From Doryteuthis pealeii (Eukaryota; Mollusca; Cephalopoda; Myopsida; Loliginidae), in NCBI GenBank assembly GCA_023376005.1, contig CM042138.1:97093824-97157823 (forward strand): a stretch of DNA of 64,000 bases. The letters are read 5' to 3'. Positions 1 to 11,165 of this stretch are shown one piece after another. The notes beneath the pieces were generated by a model that was not told the DNA's origin, searched no databases, and saw only the letters and a list, made by a program, of their open reading frames with translations. The position numbers and the translations under genes were made by a program. Position 1 is the first letter of the stretch; every line of letters begins with the position of its first letter.

Positions 1-12
1 TGAAACAGAGGA

Positions 13-85
13 ACGGTTGGTTTGCTTTGGTTTATTTAAAGGCTTATCAAGCCTTATAAGTTATTTAATGCCAACATTTTATTCA
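13..85 (-). repeat. TAIL-D fragment (shared retroposon 3' end)
   Basis: The reverse complement ends in the sequence that closes 5S-SINE, SINE-C and REP-E copies: a 'ttaaataa' block, a 'ttgat' block and an 'aaaccaaa' end. It has no identifiable head and may be a 5'-truncated retroposon. Confidence 0.5.
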
Positions 86-164
86 TTTATAAATGTTTGA
101 TTATAATCAAAACCATTTATATTTTTGACATTCCAATCATTTCAAATGGCACTTTTTTTTGATT

Positions 165-372
165 TGTCCAATAATAATCATTTGTTTTCACAGTAATATG
201 GTTTCAAGTGTCCCTACAAATTTTATACATAATTACATGGTTTAAAGTAACTATTCCTATTTAATATTAATAAGAATAATCATTTGTTTGTGTACAGTTG
301 TATGGTATCAAATATTCTTATCTCATGAATAATGTGTAAAACAATTGCAGGGTTTTGAGCATTCTTAACAAT
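165..372 (-). repeat. REP-I satellite-like units
   Basis: Degenerate units of roughly 55-65 bp carry 'tggtttcaagt', 'aataataatcatttgtttg' and 'acagttgtatggt'. The same units recur at 34430-34735, 51172-51736, 60215-60340, 61585-61640 and 62140-62235. No coding potential is visible. Confidence 0.55.
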
Positions 373-396
373 GCTAATAATTTTGAAACCCTAACA

Positions 397-606
397 GGTA
401 CTACCATTCCGAGTAAGATTGAACCTGTTTGTTGTAATGGCAATGAAGAGTTGACTCTACACTCACCAAAGCTCCAGAAATGGAGCCTCACCACCAGATG
501 CAGTTAAATGTCATTACCAGGTCACCCTTTTTGTTTGGGGGGGGGGTTCTTATCCCTCTGCAGTGGATGTGGTTGATGTATTGTAAGCCCCTCCCACTGG
601 GTTCAG
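397..606 (-). mobile_element. REP-E partial copy
   Basis: It matches the 3' half of the REP-E copies at 15948 and 19073 on the minus strand: 'ctccagaaatggagcctcac', 'agatgcagtt', and a terminal 'cccactgggttc' block matching the REP-E 5' end. A G-run at 536-547 interrupts it. Internal sequence is missing relative to the long copies. Confidence 0.55.
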
Positions 607-790
607 AGAAAAGGAGTGAGTGAGAGGAAAGTTAGAGTGGAGGGTCGAGAAGAGATAGAGAGAGGGGGAGGGGAGGGACAGAGAGAGAGAGAGAGAGAGA
701 GAGAGAAGGAATAGTAGAGAGGGAGGGAAAGGGACATATAAAGAGGACTGAAAGAGGGAGAAATTAAGGGTAAAGAAAGAGAAGGATGGA
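600..790. repeat. Purine-rich tract with (GA)n
   Basis: The tract is almost entirely A/G, with an uninterrupted GA run at about 680-706. The long frames across it are low-complexity Ser/Leu or Phe translations and are not genes. Confidence 0.85.
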
Positions 791-1860
791 CACACACACA
801 AATGCACTTACATATACTTAGAACAAGAAGGAGGAGGGAGGAGTGGAAAAGTAGCAAAACAGGTGAAAAAAAAAAAAAAAAAATTGGTGGTAAGTGAAAG
901 GAACCAAATAAAAAGCCCATGAATTTTCTGCAAGTAGAAAATGGTGGACAGTTCCATCTTTGGGCCTTAAAGGGGGACAAAGTGTTTTGAAACCATGGTA
1001 ATGACAAAATGGAATCTTCCATGTTCCTAAAGACAAGCAGTGGAAGTATTCTTTAAAATAAAAATAAATAAAAATGTCAAATATATGTAAATATCATAAA
1101 AATGCAAAAAATTCAAATGTTTTCCAACTACGAATGAAAAGGCATTTCCGTGGCATATCTTTGCCTTACCCTAAAATCAATATTCCTTATTCTAACGCTG
1201 TCAAACCAGGACACTATGCACTATAATGACGGTTCAATGAATTTTCTGTTTAGACCATTTTTAATAAAAATCAAATTTATATTTGATATAAAAAAAATAA
1301 ATAAATAAATAATATATATGAATAAATAAATAAACAAATAAAATAAATAAAAATGTTTAAATTTAAAAAAAATGCCATCTTAATAGTTAATCAAGATCAA
1401 TTGATTACATATGAAAACATGATAGAGAAAAAAAAGAAAAAAAGCACAAGAAAAAAGAAGAAAAATGAAAAAAAAAAAAAGAAAAAAGAAAAGTCCAAAG
1501 CCCAACCAATACCTTCTACATGCAGACAGAGCCTTTATGATATCACTGAAATAATAATCCTTAATTTCATTGGCAAAAAAAGTAACAAAATCTACATTAT
1601 GGGGAGAGGGGGGGGAGAGGGCACTTGGTGGCACTTTGGCTGAGTTAGTTGTGCATTTCTCACTAGTACAAAGAGGTGGGAATGAAAGTCAAGCTATTTA
1701 ATGTTGATTTTCAAAGCAATACAACCACTTCACCCTTATATGATCTTCCAACAAAGATTAACTTGGCACATCATGATTAAATTTTATATTCATTATTGGA
1801 ATTAGTTAAGCAATCATTTTCATATTTAAATCTTTGTCTTATGTATAGGAGTCATTTCTC
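791..1860. other. No feature recognised
   Basis: AT-rich unique-looking DNA with A-rich low-complexity patches at about 1290-1360 and 1425-1495. I see no gene, RNA or repeat copy shared with the rest of the window. Confidence 0.5.
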
Positions 1861-2019
1861 TATCTACCAGTATATAGTTATTTACTAAGCTTAGCTTAGA
1901 TGTGGCACAAGGCCAGAAGTATAGGGCGCCCAATTAAAATCAAACTCACTATTAATGGTCTGCAAATCTAGTTTGTTAAACATTACACCACCTGAGGTGC
2001 CCATATCTACCAGTATATA
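1861..2019 (-). mobile_element. SINE-P with perfect target-site duplication
   Basis: The 127-bp insert at 1877-2003 is flanked by a perfect 16-bp direct repeat (TATCTACCAGTATATA at 1861-1876 and 2004-2019), the hallmark of retroposition. On the minus strand it starts with a tRNA-like head, 'ggtgtaatgtttaacaaact', followed by a B-box-like 'agtttgattttaat', and ends near 'ctaagctaagcttagtaaat'. Related copies lie at 6650, 25978 and 36047. Confidence 0.75.
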
Positions 2020-2082
2020 TATATATGTGTGTGTGTATTTTTCCCCAAATACATGACACTTATAGTTATGAGATGGACATGA

Positions 2083-2195
2083 GAAGGCATTTATTTTCGG
2101 TTTTATCCTGCTCTACTGGCTAGTATCTGAGCACTTTTCTGATTTAAGAAAAAAGGTTTCATAATGATTTGTTCATTTTACTAATATAACCTTTC
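2083..2195. repeat. Interspersed repeat T, copy 1
   Basis: It shares 'ttttatcctgctctactgg' and 'gagcacttttctgattta' with 23040-23135, with scattered substitutions. It is not assigned to any transposon class. Confidence 0.5.
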
Positions 2196-2340
2196 AGATC
2201 AAAATTAAGCAGGTAACAACATATCTATATGCGAACAATAAAATAAATAACTCAAAAGAGATATTTCTATTTGTCTTATCACTTTTTTTCATCTTTATAT
2301 ATATATATAATGTTCCATTTATTAATTTTTTTCAGAATAC

Positions 2341-2592
<252 letters not shown>

Positions 2593-2677
2593 CACAGATC
2601 TACAATATACATAATACTCATTCACAATCTACTGATCAAAGTTACCTTTCAACTTCGCTTGAAGTTCAGCCTCATAA

Positions 2678-2708
<31 letters not shown>

Positions 2709-2973
2709 GATAATTAGAATATTGTAGAATATAAGAATTTAAGTAACAGCTGTGCAGACCCTCTCCACGCCACCTCCCCCCAAAAAACTAGTAAAACAGC
2801 AGTGGACAAAAAGAAAAAAAAAAAAAAAAAAAAAGATAAAAAATAAGAAAAAAAGAAAGAAGCATTATAAAATTATCTTTGGCAGTTGAAGGTGGTGCTC
2901 TATCTCATTTAGGCAGAAAAGCAGACTTGGCAAACAATTCAATTTATTCTAACACCCATGGGGGGAAAAAATG

Positions 2974-3005
<32 letters not shown>

Positions 3006-4887
3006 ACAGACCCCTTTAATTCCTTATTCTATTGGCAGATATTTTAACAAAGGTTTTGTTTTTACATGTTATTAGCACTCTATAACCCTTGCTACTTTGA
3101 AAGAAGATGGCTACTGCCAAGCACTCTTCCCTTGTCAAAGCTGTGAAGGACTTGATGAGGTACTTGTAAAAAAAATAAAAAAAAAATAGATAAAAATAAT
3201 ATAAAATAACTTTTAAAAAAATCACTGGACCAAGTATACATTTTTTTAATTTTTATTTTTTACCAAGCACAACTAATTTATTGAAGGCACATGTGTAAGT
3301 GTCATTGACACACACCAAACAATTTTTTTACAGTGTACACATTTTAATATAATCTCCAACTTATATTTTCACCCTGTTGGTGGGGCTTAGAATATGCTGA
3401 TTGCAGCAGGGTAACTTAATAAATAAATAAAAATAAATTCAAACCTAACCCTTTATTCAATCCATTGAGGTAGATTGTTCTCATTCCATCAACCATGACC
3501 TGGGTACAAGTGTTAAGCTATGTTAAATATTCTATGTTATTTTTGGCCGCAGTCAGGATTGAACCTGCAACCTCCAGATAGTCACTTAGAACTGTATTAA
3601 CTCAACCCGTATGTCTGTTGCATTATGTGTCCAAATGAACAATTTACTCCAATGGATAAATAAAGGTCTCATTACATTAAATGTAAAACAGCAATAGTTT
3701 AATTTTTATTCATCATTAAGTTGCAATGATCAGCAGTTGCAATGACATGAAATGCAAAAATGATGACAGGGAAAAATAATTTTTAGGATTCAGTCCTGAT
3801 GAAGTTAAATAACTATGCTTATGCCTAAATGATTAAACATTTTTTCTAAAGTCTTCTATACTGTTTGTAATTGTTGAGTAGATAATTAATGATTTTTTTT
3901 CATTGAGTTGACTGTCACACTTTTTTACCCAGGCTCTTTTACGATTATAGCACTAAAAAAAATGGAACCTTTATTTTTATACGTTTGCATTATGCATCAC
4001 AGTCTATGGTAAAGTGTTCTAAATTTAATATTTGTAAGCAAAGTCTTGAAACAAAAAGGTGAATATTTGATAATTTTTATATTGGAATAGGTTGTATAAC
4101 TAACCAGATTATAATGCGACCAATCTGAAGGTCAACTGCAAATACCCACTTTCACAACTACAAATTAGGGATGCAACCTATCCACTAGTTCGACCTATCT
4201 GCGGGTGTTTACAGTATATATTTTTTTGATTTATTATCATGCAACAGAATATTTAATAATTGTAATATATAAATAAATATATTAAGACATTTCAATTTAA
4301 ATAAGAATGAAGTACTAAATAGCGTTCATAAATATAGCTCTACACCTAACATACAATTTTGTGCAAATATTCACTTGTTGCCATATCACGAAAGTAAATA
4401 TGTGAATTTTCTTTGTTTGCCCAAGGAAATGCCCACCATCTTGTGAACAAAATAACACGACTGTAAGACGAGTTATTTCACATGTGGTAATGAATAGATG
4501 AAAGTTTAGAAAAAGCTTTCAGGCTCATTCAAGGTGGAGGAAATTTTTTGAAAATGTTATCGAACCAGCCGAGTTTAGGAAGGAAACAAAAAAAAAAAAA
4601 ATAAATAAATAAAATAAAATAAAACACTAGGCTGTGAGAGTTTTTGCCCACTCAAGTATAGGGAGTCCCTGGGTGGACTTGGAACTCAACAGCTGCTAAA
4701 AAAGGGAAAATTTATGAGGCACAGTTTGTTTCAAATGTCTTAGAATACGAGAGTAGGGTGTGTTGTAGGGACTCACGGACCAATACTTATATGAAACATG
4801 GTAACTTAATCTTTTTTTGCATATTGGGAGAGATAAATTTATATAGATAAGCAGTTGAATATGGGAGCTTAATAGGATACACATATG
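2593..4887. other. No gene recognised; homopolymer-rich
   Basis: This stretch holds long T or A runs (about 2679-2703, 2816-2834, 2977-2998) and a short scrap of the REP-E 5' end at 3368-3412 ('ctgttggtggggcttagaat'). Otherwise it is AT-rich DNA with no recognisable content. Confidence 0.5.
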
Positions 4888-5175
4888 TTGAAGGTGCGTC
4901 GTATAATGGTCATGGTTGAAGGAAATGGACTTGTTGACTTGAATTCAAATCCTGGGTAAAGCTACTGTTCACATGGAGCTAATACCTTTGGGAAAGGTAT
5001 GTATCCAACTACCCCCACCCCCTTCAGTTATGGGTAAATAGCTGGGCTCTTTAACCTTGGTTAGGCAACCAGTTCAGAAGGAAAAATCTGAATTCAAACC
5101 TGTTAAACTCTGCTTGGGGTGGTTACTACTAGAATAGGCTCAGTCCTAATTAGTCATCTATTTCACTAAAATTTA
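4888..5175 (+). mobile_element. SINE-B copy
   Basis: The tRNA-like head 'gtcgtataatggtcatggtt' and B-box 'aattcaaatcctgg' are followed by the conserved body: 'agctaatacctttgggaaag', 'ggtaaatagctgggctcttt', 'ttcaaacctgttaaactctg'. It aligns over its whole length with 17147-17442, and reversed with 37589-37857 and 55326-55606. Confidence 0.75.
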
Positions 5176-5216
5176 GAATAGTGTATGCAATCCTCCTGCT
5201 CCTAAGGGAAAGTATC

Positions 5217-5277
5217 TGGTTTGGTTTCTTTGTTTAATGGCATATCAAACTTTGTGGATTATTTAAAGCCAAACAGG
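5217..5277 (-). repeat. TAIL-D fragment
   Basis: 'ggtttctttgtttaatggca' followed by 'tatcaaac' and 'ttatttaaagcc' is the inverted shared retroposon tail. No head is attached. Confidence 0.5.
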
Positions 5278-6150
5278 ATAACAGGAGTGGTACTTTGTAT
5301 TATTTGGATTTTTTAGACTGACGTCCTCACAATTATTATATACACAATGTATTAACAAATATGCTCTCCAGCCTTCTTCAGGTGTTTCTTGAATTTTTAT
5401 AATTATAAATTACAATACATTTTTATAATTATAAGTCACAAGAAAAATTTATGAACTGATTTTAGGTTTTGAATTGGAAAAAAAAAGTTGTCAGAATTTC
5501 TTAACCCTGTTGGTGCAGAGAGCAACACGAGTTGCTTAAATTTACTTAATGTGTAAGGTTGAGATGCAACTTTAGTTCACATTACTTAAGAATTGGTACC
5601 TCTTTTTTATATCCTAAATGAATAAATACTTAATTACTTCTAAAACTTTATTTTATCAGTTTTTGGAAATATCAGTGAATAAAAAATCTCTTATGAACAC
5701 TTGTGTGATATATTCCCTCCACATCAATAGTGTATTGTAGTAGTGGAATTGTCAAACTTCTGTATGTTTTTTATTTGCAAGCTTTTTTTATTTTAGGGTC
5801 AAAAGGGTTAAATTAAATATTTTAATTCCCAAGTTTTAATAATCATTTTTTTCAACTTGTTTGTTTAAAGCAGTGCGCCATCTTGAAACTTCAAGCACCT
5901 TAAAAAATTATTACATCTAACATTACTACAACTACTACTACAGCTCTTGCATGTTGTTGGCCCCTACATTAAACCTGAATTTGCATCGAACTGTCCTTGG
6001 AAGGAGGCAAATATATACAACTGCTACCAGAGGATAAGGGATATGGGGGCGGGGGGTTGTGAAGGATCTTGCTATCTGATTAGATTTAACTGCTTAGCGG
6101 ATTGATTTCTGTGGCTAAATTGATAAAGGCAATGTTTATGGCTGATAGGC
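5278..6150. other. No feature recognised
   Basis: AT-rich sequence with no shared repeat, RNA gene or convincing ORF. Confidence 0.5.
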
Positions 6151-6296
6151 TTCGAAGGACAAGAAAAGAAAGAAAGAAAGAAAAGAAAGAAAGAAAAAAA
6201 AAAGAAAAAAAAAGGGGGAAAAAAAAGAAAAAAAAAAAAAAAAAAAAAAAAAGAAAAAGAAAGAAAAAAAGAAAAAAAAAAAGGAAAGAAAAAAAT
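6151..6296. repeat. Homopurine tract
   Basis: A/G-only sequence of (GAAA)n type grades into long A runs. The Lys-rich and Phe-rich frames here are artefacts. Confidence 0.85.
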
Positions 6297-6414
6297 TGGT
6301 AAAAGTTTATTCCTTTTAAATAACAAAATGAATGCAATGAATATAGAATGTAAAATGAACAGAGATTTTCAATAAAAATATAAATGACAAACTTGTAAAA
6401 ATTCTGCATATATA

Positions 6415-6592
6415 AAATGGATGAATGGGAATAATGGCAATGAAGTGGTATTCTCCACTCCCTAGAGCTCAAGCCTCATCATCAGATGTAGTTTAATGTC
6501 ATACCCAGGACAGCCTTTTTGGGGGGTGGGGGGTAACCCTCAACAGGGTATAGAATCAGCAAATTCTAAGCCCTGCCGATAGGGCTTAAAAT
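6415..6592 (-). mobile_element. REP-E partial copy
   Basis: The minus strand matches the REP-E segment with 'tctagggagtggagaatacc', 'ctgatgatgaggcttgag' and the terminal 'cggcagggcttagaat' block. Its structure is close to the 397-606 and 62293-62532 copies, which suggests a shared internally deleted subfamily. Confidence 0.55.
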
Positions 6593-6649
6593 ATTCATGT
6601 CTGTATGTATGTACAGTGTACACACACACATATAATATATATTAGTTAT

Positions 6650-6772
6650 TTACTGAACTTAGATGCAGCACAAACCTGCAAGTATGGGGCACCCAGTGAG
6701 ACTCAAACTCACTAGTAATGGTCTGCCAGTCTAGTTTGCTAACCATTACACTATACAACGTGCATATATCAT
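6650..6772 (-). mobile_element. SINE-P copy
   Basis: The minus strand reads 'gtgtaatggttagcaaacta', then B-box-like 'gagtttgagtctcactgggt', then 'ttgtgctgcatctaagttca'. It parallels 1877-2003. The flanks are AT-rich, so a target duplication cannot be called. Confidence 0.65.
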
Positions 6773-7374
6773 CAAGGCTTGGCTTCGTGAATGAAGATTA
6801 AGGGGGTGATATGGGTGTTTGCATATAAATGATTGATGTTACTGCAGGTCTGCAACTAGGGAGTAGGGGAAACTGGCCATTTCTGAAAATCAATCGCTAC
6901 GCACCCCCCCCCCCCCCCTACCAGTGAATGCATATGGCTAAATCTAGATTCCACCATAAATGAAATTAGAAAAGATAGTAAAATGGGCTCAACAGTTGAA
7001 CTACAGTTTTTCATATTTGGCATCAAGTCTACATAATCCAGTGATTTTTATTCACCTCTTATAAAAGGATTTATGAATTCAAATTTGTAAATTCACTCCC
7101 TGTGAATGCCTATGCTTTTATTCACCCTGCTAAAATTTGATTCACTCCCAGGGGTCTATTTGGACCTTTTTAAAAAGCCTTGAACAATGACTTATAAGTT
7201 AATGAATTCAATTCACTCTTGTGTGTGTGTGCATATATATATATATATATATATCCAAAACTTACATCTTGAACTTTTAAATAGTTGGAGATAAAGTATA
7301 AGGTGAATATATATATATTATATATATATATATATAATGAAGATAGGATGGTTGTAGTAAAATCCGACAATATA
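6773..7374. other. No gene; short TA repeats
   Basis: Unique-looking AT-rich sequence with a C-run at 6904-6918 and TA repeats at about 7233-7254 and 7306-7336. Confidence 0.5.
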
Positions 7375-7500
7375 AGGTAGGAAAAAGGATAGTGAACAAA
7401 AAAAATAACTCAAAACAAATCTAAGAGTTGAATAGGACAAAAATATTCAACTCTTAGATTTGTTTTGAGTTATTTTTTGTTCACTATCCTTTTACCTACC
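7375..7500. repeat. Foldback palindrome, about 57-bp arms
   Basis: The left arm (about 7375-7432) and right arm (about 7443-7500) are near-perfect reverse complements around a loop of about 9 nt. Both contain 'ataactcaaaacaaatctaa' or its complement. Only a small length difference in an A-run separates them. Confidence 0.85.
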
Positions 7501-7991
7501 TCATATATATTTCACACACTCTCACACCAAAAATCACCCCATTATTCCCTTTTTTTTTTTTAAAAGGGTTCAAGGTGGACACTAATGGCTATGTTTTTAT
7601 TCTATTTACCTTATTAATCAAAATTTAAAAAAATTAGTTAAATCTTTGATTTTTTTTTTTATGAACATTTATATTAAATAGTTCATACACATAATCAAAT
7701 TCTTCCTACAAATAATTTTTCAAATCATTCTCTTTATTCGAATTAACAAGTTTAAATATTTTCTATACATCATACTAAAATTGGCTATGAAATCATTAGT
7801 CTCTCCCTACATGATGTTGATGAATACCAGTTATTATAAAAAGAAACTTATTGTCATTTCAACAAATATTCCAGATTAGGTACCTCAGTTAATTTTTAGT
7901 CTTATTCTTATTTCTCATGCTTAAAAAAATCCAGAACATTTATTTTTACTCAACCTTGTCATCTAATACTAGAGGCATATGCAAAATCCCT

Positions 7992-7994
<3 letters not shown>
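7501..7994. other. No feature recognised
   Basis: AT-rich sequence with T runs and no recognisable gene or repeat copy. Confidence 0.5.

Positions 7995-8026
<32 letters not shown>
7995..8026. repeat. (TA)n microsatellite
   Basis: A pure TA run abuts the 3' end of the adjoining SINE-B. Confidence 0.9.
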
Positions 8027-8031
<5 letters not shown>

Positions 8032-8273
8032 AACTCCTAGGCCTGAGCAGAATGTGCATGAGGTCGATTTGAGTTTTCCTTTTCCTAGACTAGTTACCAA
8101 GTCAAGGTTAAATTATTAATTATTTACCCATAGCTGGAGGGAGAGTAGTTGAATGCATACCTTTCTCAAGGGTATCAGCACAATGTGAAATGCAAACAGC
8201 CTCGTTCAGAATTTGAACACTGGCTGATGAGTCCATTTCCTATGACTAGCCATGACACCATTCGCCTCCATTA
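8023..8273 (-). mobile_element. SINE-B copy
   Basis: It is in reverse orientation: 'tttaccaactcctaggcctg' at the 3' end, 'acccatagctggagggagag' in the body, and the tRNA-like head at the right ('gaatttgaacactgg', 'ggaggcgaatggtgtcatgg' on the minus strand). Confidence 0.7.
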
Positions 8274-8301
8274 AAATATTATATAATTCGATGGAATGAC
8301 A

Positions 8302-8504
8302 TATTATTGGTATCAGCTTGACAGCTTACTTGTGCTAGACCAGGGAGATTGTTGTTGTATCTGAGGTGGAGCGCCAGACATACCATCAACTTCCCACTTT
8401 ACTGCATAAATCCAAGCTGTGCTGCTCATATGTTGGCTGGCGAGGGCCGGTATCAAACCTGGAACCTTATGGTTCCAAGGCTGATGCTCTACCAACTGAG
8501 CTAA
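8302..8504 (-). mobile_element. SINE-A copy
   Basis: On the minus strand the head has A box 'tagctcagttggtagagcat' and B box 'ggtttgataccggcc', then the body 'ccaacatatgagcagcacag' and 'ggtatgtctggcgctccacc'. The distal 'gggagtctatcccc' block of the family is missing here. Confidence 0.75.
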
Positions 8505-8653
8505 ATATATAGATAAAAAAAAATGTAGCTATATTCAGAAATAAAGCGTACTCAATATTGACGATAGGGAATATGTAGATCTAAATTAGAATAGCGTAGA
8601 CAAAGTTGATAGTGCTTGGGGACTGTCAGTTTCTCGCCTATACAATAATCAAA

Positions 8654-8701
8654 CCAATAGAGAACGCTATTCAAACATATGTTTTAATAGTGTTCTATTG
8701 G
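8654..8701. repeat. Hairpin-forming inverted repeat
   Basis: 'ccaatagagaacgctatt' is followed after about 13 nt by 'aatagtgttctattgg', its reverse complement except for one mismatch and a 2-nt bulge. The loop itself contains a small palindrome (aaacatatgttt). Confidence 0.6.
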
Positions 8702-9034
8702 ATCACAGAAAATTAATACCTGTAGAACAACAGTTCTCCACAGACAATCACAATTTTAACAGATGCTAAATTCACAATCATTGCAAGAATTGAGAAAAAC
8801 ATCAATATAAAATTGGTAATCAAACAAAAACAAACAAACAAATGGATTAGAAAAAGTAAAAAGTTTTTACTCCATTTGGACTTTTACAAAACTTGACAGC
8901 CAATTCTGGTAATAATATGTAGGAATCACCAACACCTATGAAAATAAACAAACACACTGATCACCCAATTTGAAAGTAACAACTCCTGAACCTAATAGAA
9001 AACTCATTAGCCAGGTGCCCTCATCATAGACCCC

Positions 9035-9036
<2 letters not shown>

Positions 9037-9099
<63 letters not shown>
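9037..9099. repeat. (TA)n microsatellite
   Basis: A pure TA run adjoins the 3' end of SINE-G. Confidence 0.95.
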
Positions 9100-9103
<4 letters not shown>

Positions 9104-9104
9104 C

Positions 9105-9235
9105 ATCCACAGACACGTGTTTTGACTTATCAAGTCTCTTCAGTGTGGCTAGACATTTTGGAAGCTACCTAACTGGAATTGAAATCCGATCGGTTGGGTG
9201 TCTTCATTACAGAATGGGAAGGGATTTTAACTGTT
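9105..9235 (-). mobile_element. SINE-G with hammerhead-like module
   Basis: The minus strand has a B-box-like 'gatttcaattcc' followed by a module at 9107-9148: CCACA, CTGAAGA, a GACTT/AAGTC stem with GATA loop, AAAAC, GTGTC, TGTGG. CCACA and TGTGG pair as stem I. The expected core G12 before AAAC is A, so this copy is probably inactive. Copies occur at 21900 and 30485. Confidence 0.5.
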
Positions 9236-9444
9236 TTAATACACACATCGCTTTGTGTGTAAAGGCCGTCACAGAGTGCTCCATTCCTTATATAGAAGAG
9301 CGATATATATAACTTTAAAAAATACCTCATGTTTATATTAAGAATCTTTTTTGAAGAATGGACTTGCCACTTCTAATACATTTTTTCACCTGAATTTTTG
9401 TGGCTTGTCAAAAACTTGGAAAACTTATTTAACAAAAAAATTTC

Positions 9445-9533
9445 TTCTGATGATGACCTGTGGTCGAAGCTAGTTAAGAACAATTAAAAAATAAATAACA
9501 TAAAAGAAATATTCCTGCTTGTCTTATTTTTTG

Positions 9534-9536
<3 letters not shown>
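9445..9536 (+). repeat. Hammerhead-like retroposon tail
   Basis: TTCTT-CTGATGA-T-GACC-tgt-GGTC-GAAGC-TA-GTT-AAGAA spans 9442-9480. Stem I (TTCTT/AAGAA), stem II (GACC/GGTC) and a two-pair stem III around GC..GT can be drawn. An AT-rich tail ends at the TA run at 9537. Deviations from the canonical core are one extra T before stem II and G for A15.1. Confidence 0.45.

Positions 9537-9571
<35 letters not shown>
9537..9571. repeat. (TA)n microsatellite
   Basis: A pure TA run follows the preceding tail directly. Confidence 0.9.
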
Positions 9572-9575
<4 letters not shown>

Positions 9576-10295
9576 GTTAGATATTGGTATGATCGTCGCT
9601 TAGGTGAGAAACTGATATTCACCAAATGCCACTTGTATGGTTTGTAGGTATCCCTTTATATAATGTTGTGTAGGGCATGATGGGAAGGGTGATCTAGTTT
9701 GTTTTGGCCCTTTTGAGTATGGCATATTTTTATGGGCTTTTGAAACATGCTGAAAAATGTTTTTTTTCATTTAAACAAAGCAGGGGCTAAAAAGGTGGGG
9801 TCCTACATAGACGGAAAAGTTGGAAGGAGGGGGGGTGAGTTAAAAATGAGAAAAACATATGGAACTTAAAAAAGATTAAAAAAGATAACACCAAACGAAG
9901 GTATTGGCTCGTGCCACTTCTGGGTATGAAGTGTTATTTTTAATGAGAAACTGCTGATAATGTCTGTCTGCTAAGAGATGGGAATATATCTGAGATAAAA
10001 AAAAGGATGAATGGGACTAAGATTTTGTGGTAAAGGAATAGATGACTTTGGTTCTTTTTTTTTTTTTTCTTTTCTTTTTTTTTTTTTTTTTGAATATCCT
10101 TATCTGATAATTTTTTCTTGAATAAAAATATGAGTTCAGTCAGGGTAAGAAAGAGATATGGAAATTTAATGAATTATATACATAGTAATGTTTTTGTAAG
10201 AACAAGTATGGAAGCACATAATTGAAATAAACTAGGGAATCCATTATGTGAAAGGAGCACAAAAGGTGGAGGTACAGAGAAAAAGAGAGTAAAGG
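9572..10295. other. No gene recognised
   Basis: A T-rich run lies at about 10057-10091. From 10250 the sequence becomes purine-rich and leads into the array. Otherwise nothing is recognised. Confidence 0.5.
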
Positions 10296-10468
10296 GAACA
10301 AATGGTGGAAAGAGAGAGAGAGAGACACACACACAGAGACAGAAAAGGTGGAGAGAGCGAAAAAAAAAAGGCACAAAAGGTAGAGGAACAAAGATGGAAG
10401 GGCACAAAAGGTACAGGTGCTGAGAGAGAGAGAGAGAGAGAAGAAGAGAGAGAGATAAAAGTGAAATT

Positions 10469-10507
<39 letters not shown>

Positions 10508-10523
10508 AAAAAGTAAATTGTTT

Positions 10524-10564
<41 letters not shown>

Positions 10565-10613
10565 AAAAGTGTAAATTGTTTGAGAGAGAGAGAGAGACAT
10601 AAAAAGTAAAGTT

Positions 10614-10648
<35 letters not shown>

Positions 10649-10753
10649 AAAAGTAAAGTTGTTGAGAGAGAGAGAGAGAGAGAGAGAGACATAAAAGTAA
10701 ATTGTTGAGAGAGAGAGAGAGAGAGAAGAGAGAGACATAAAAGTGAAATTGTT

Positions 10754-10813
<60 letters not shown>

Positions 10814-10815
10814 AG
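10296..10815. repeat. (GA)n higher-order array
   Basis: At least seven GA runs are each punctuated by the same linker, 'cataaaaagtaaattgtt' with small variants, at about 10455, 10502, 10560, 10599, 10645, 10690 and 10736. Spacing is about 38-58 bp. This is a minisatellite whose unit is a microsatellite plus an 18-bp linker. The Ser/Leu frames are translation artefacts. Confidence 0.9.
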
Positions 10816-11037
10816 GCACATAAGTTGAGGTCATCTATTATTTTATTACATTATCTGAGTACAAAATTTAATTTCAGCATTTAAGTTATTTGTATGTGTG
10901 TGAAGATTTCATGGTGACCTCTGGAAATGACCCTTAAATATTGGATTACATCTTTAATTCTTAGTGGGTCATAGGTTATTTTTTGGCAGATGAACCTTTT
11001 ACCATTGTTTGTCAATGATAACATTTTCCTTCAATTT

Positions 11038-11165
11038 ACACTACCCCCTCCCCCCAAAAACCCAAACAAACATTTTTTGTGCATTCCAGAACTTTCTCAT
11101 TATTAGCAGCACATTCCACATAATTTAGTATAATACCATTAACTACAATAATTTTAGCCATTTAG
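11038..11165 (+). repeat. Interspersed repeat N, copy 1
   Basis: It starts at a C-run/A-run and continues 'tgcattccagaactttctca', 'attagcagcacattcc', 'taataccattaac'. The same order occurs at 21440-21600. Class unknown. Confidence 0.55.

Noticed and set aside
10174..10834. 196- and 215-residue Ser/Leu frames
   Set aside because: Translations of the (GA)n array and its 18-bp linker.
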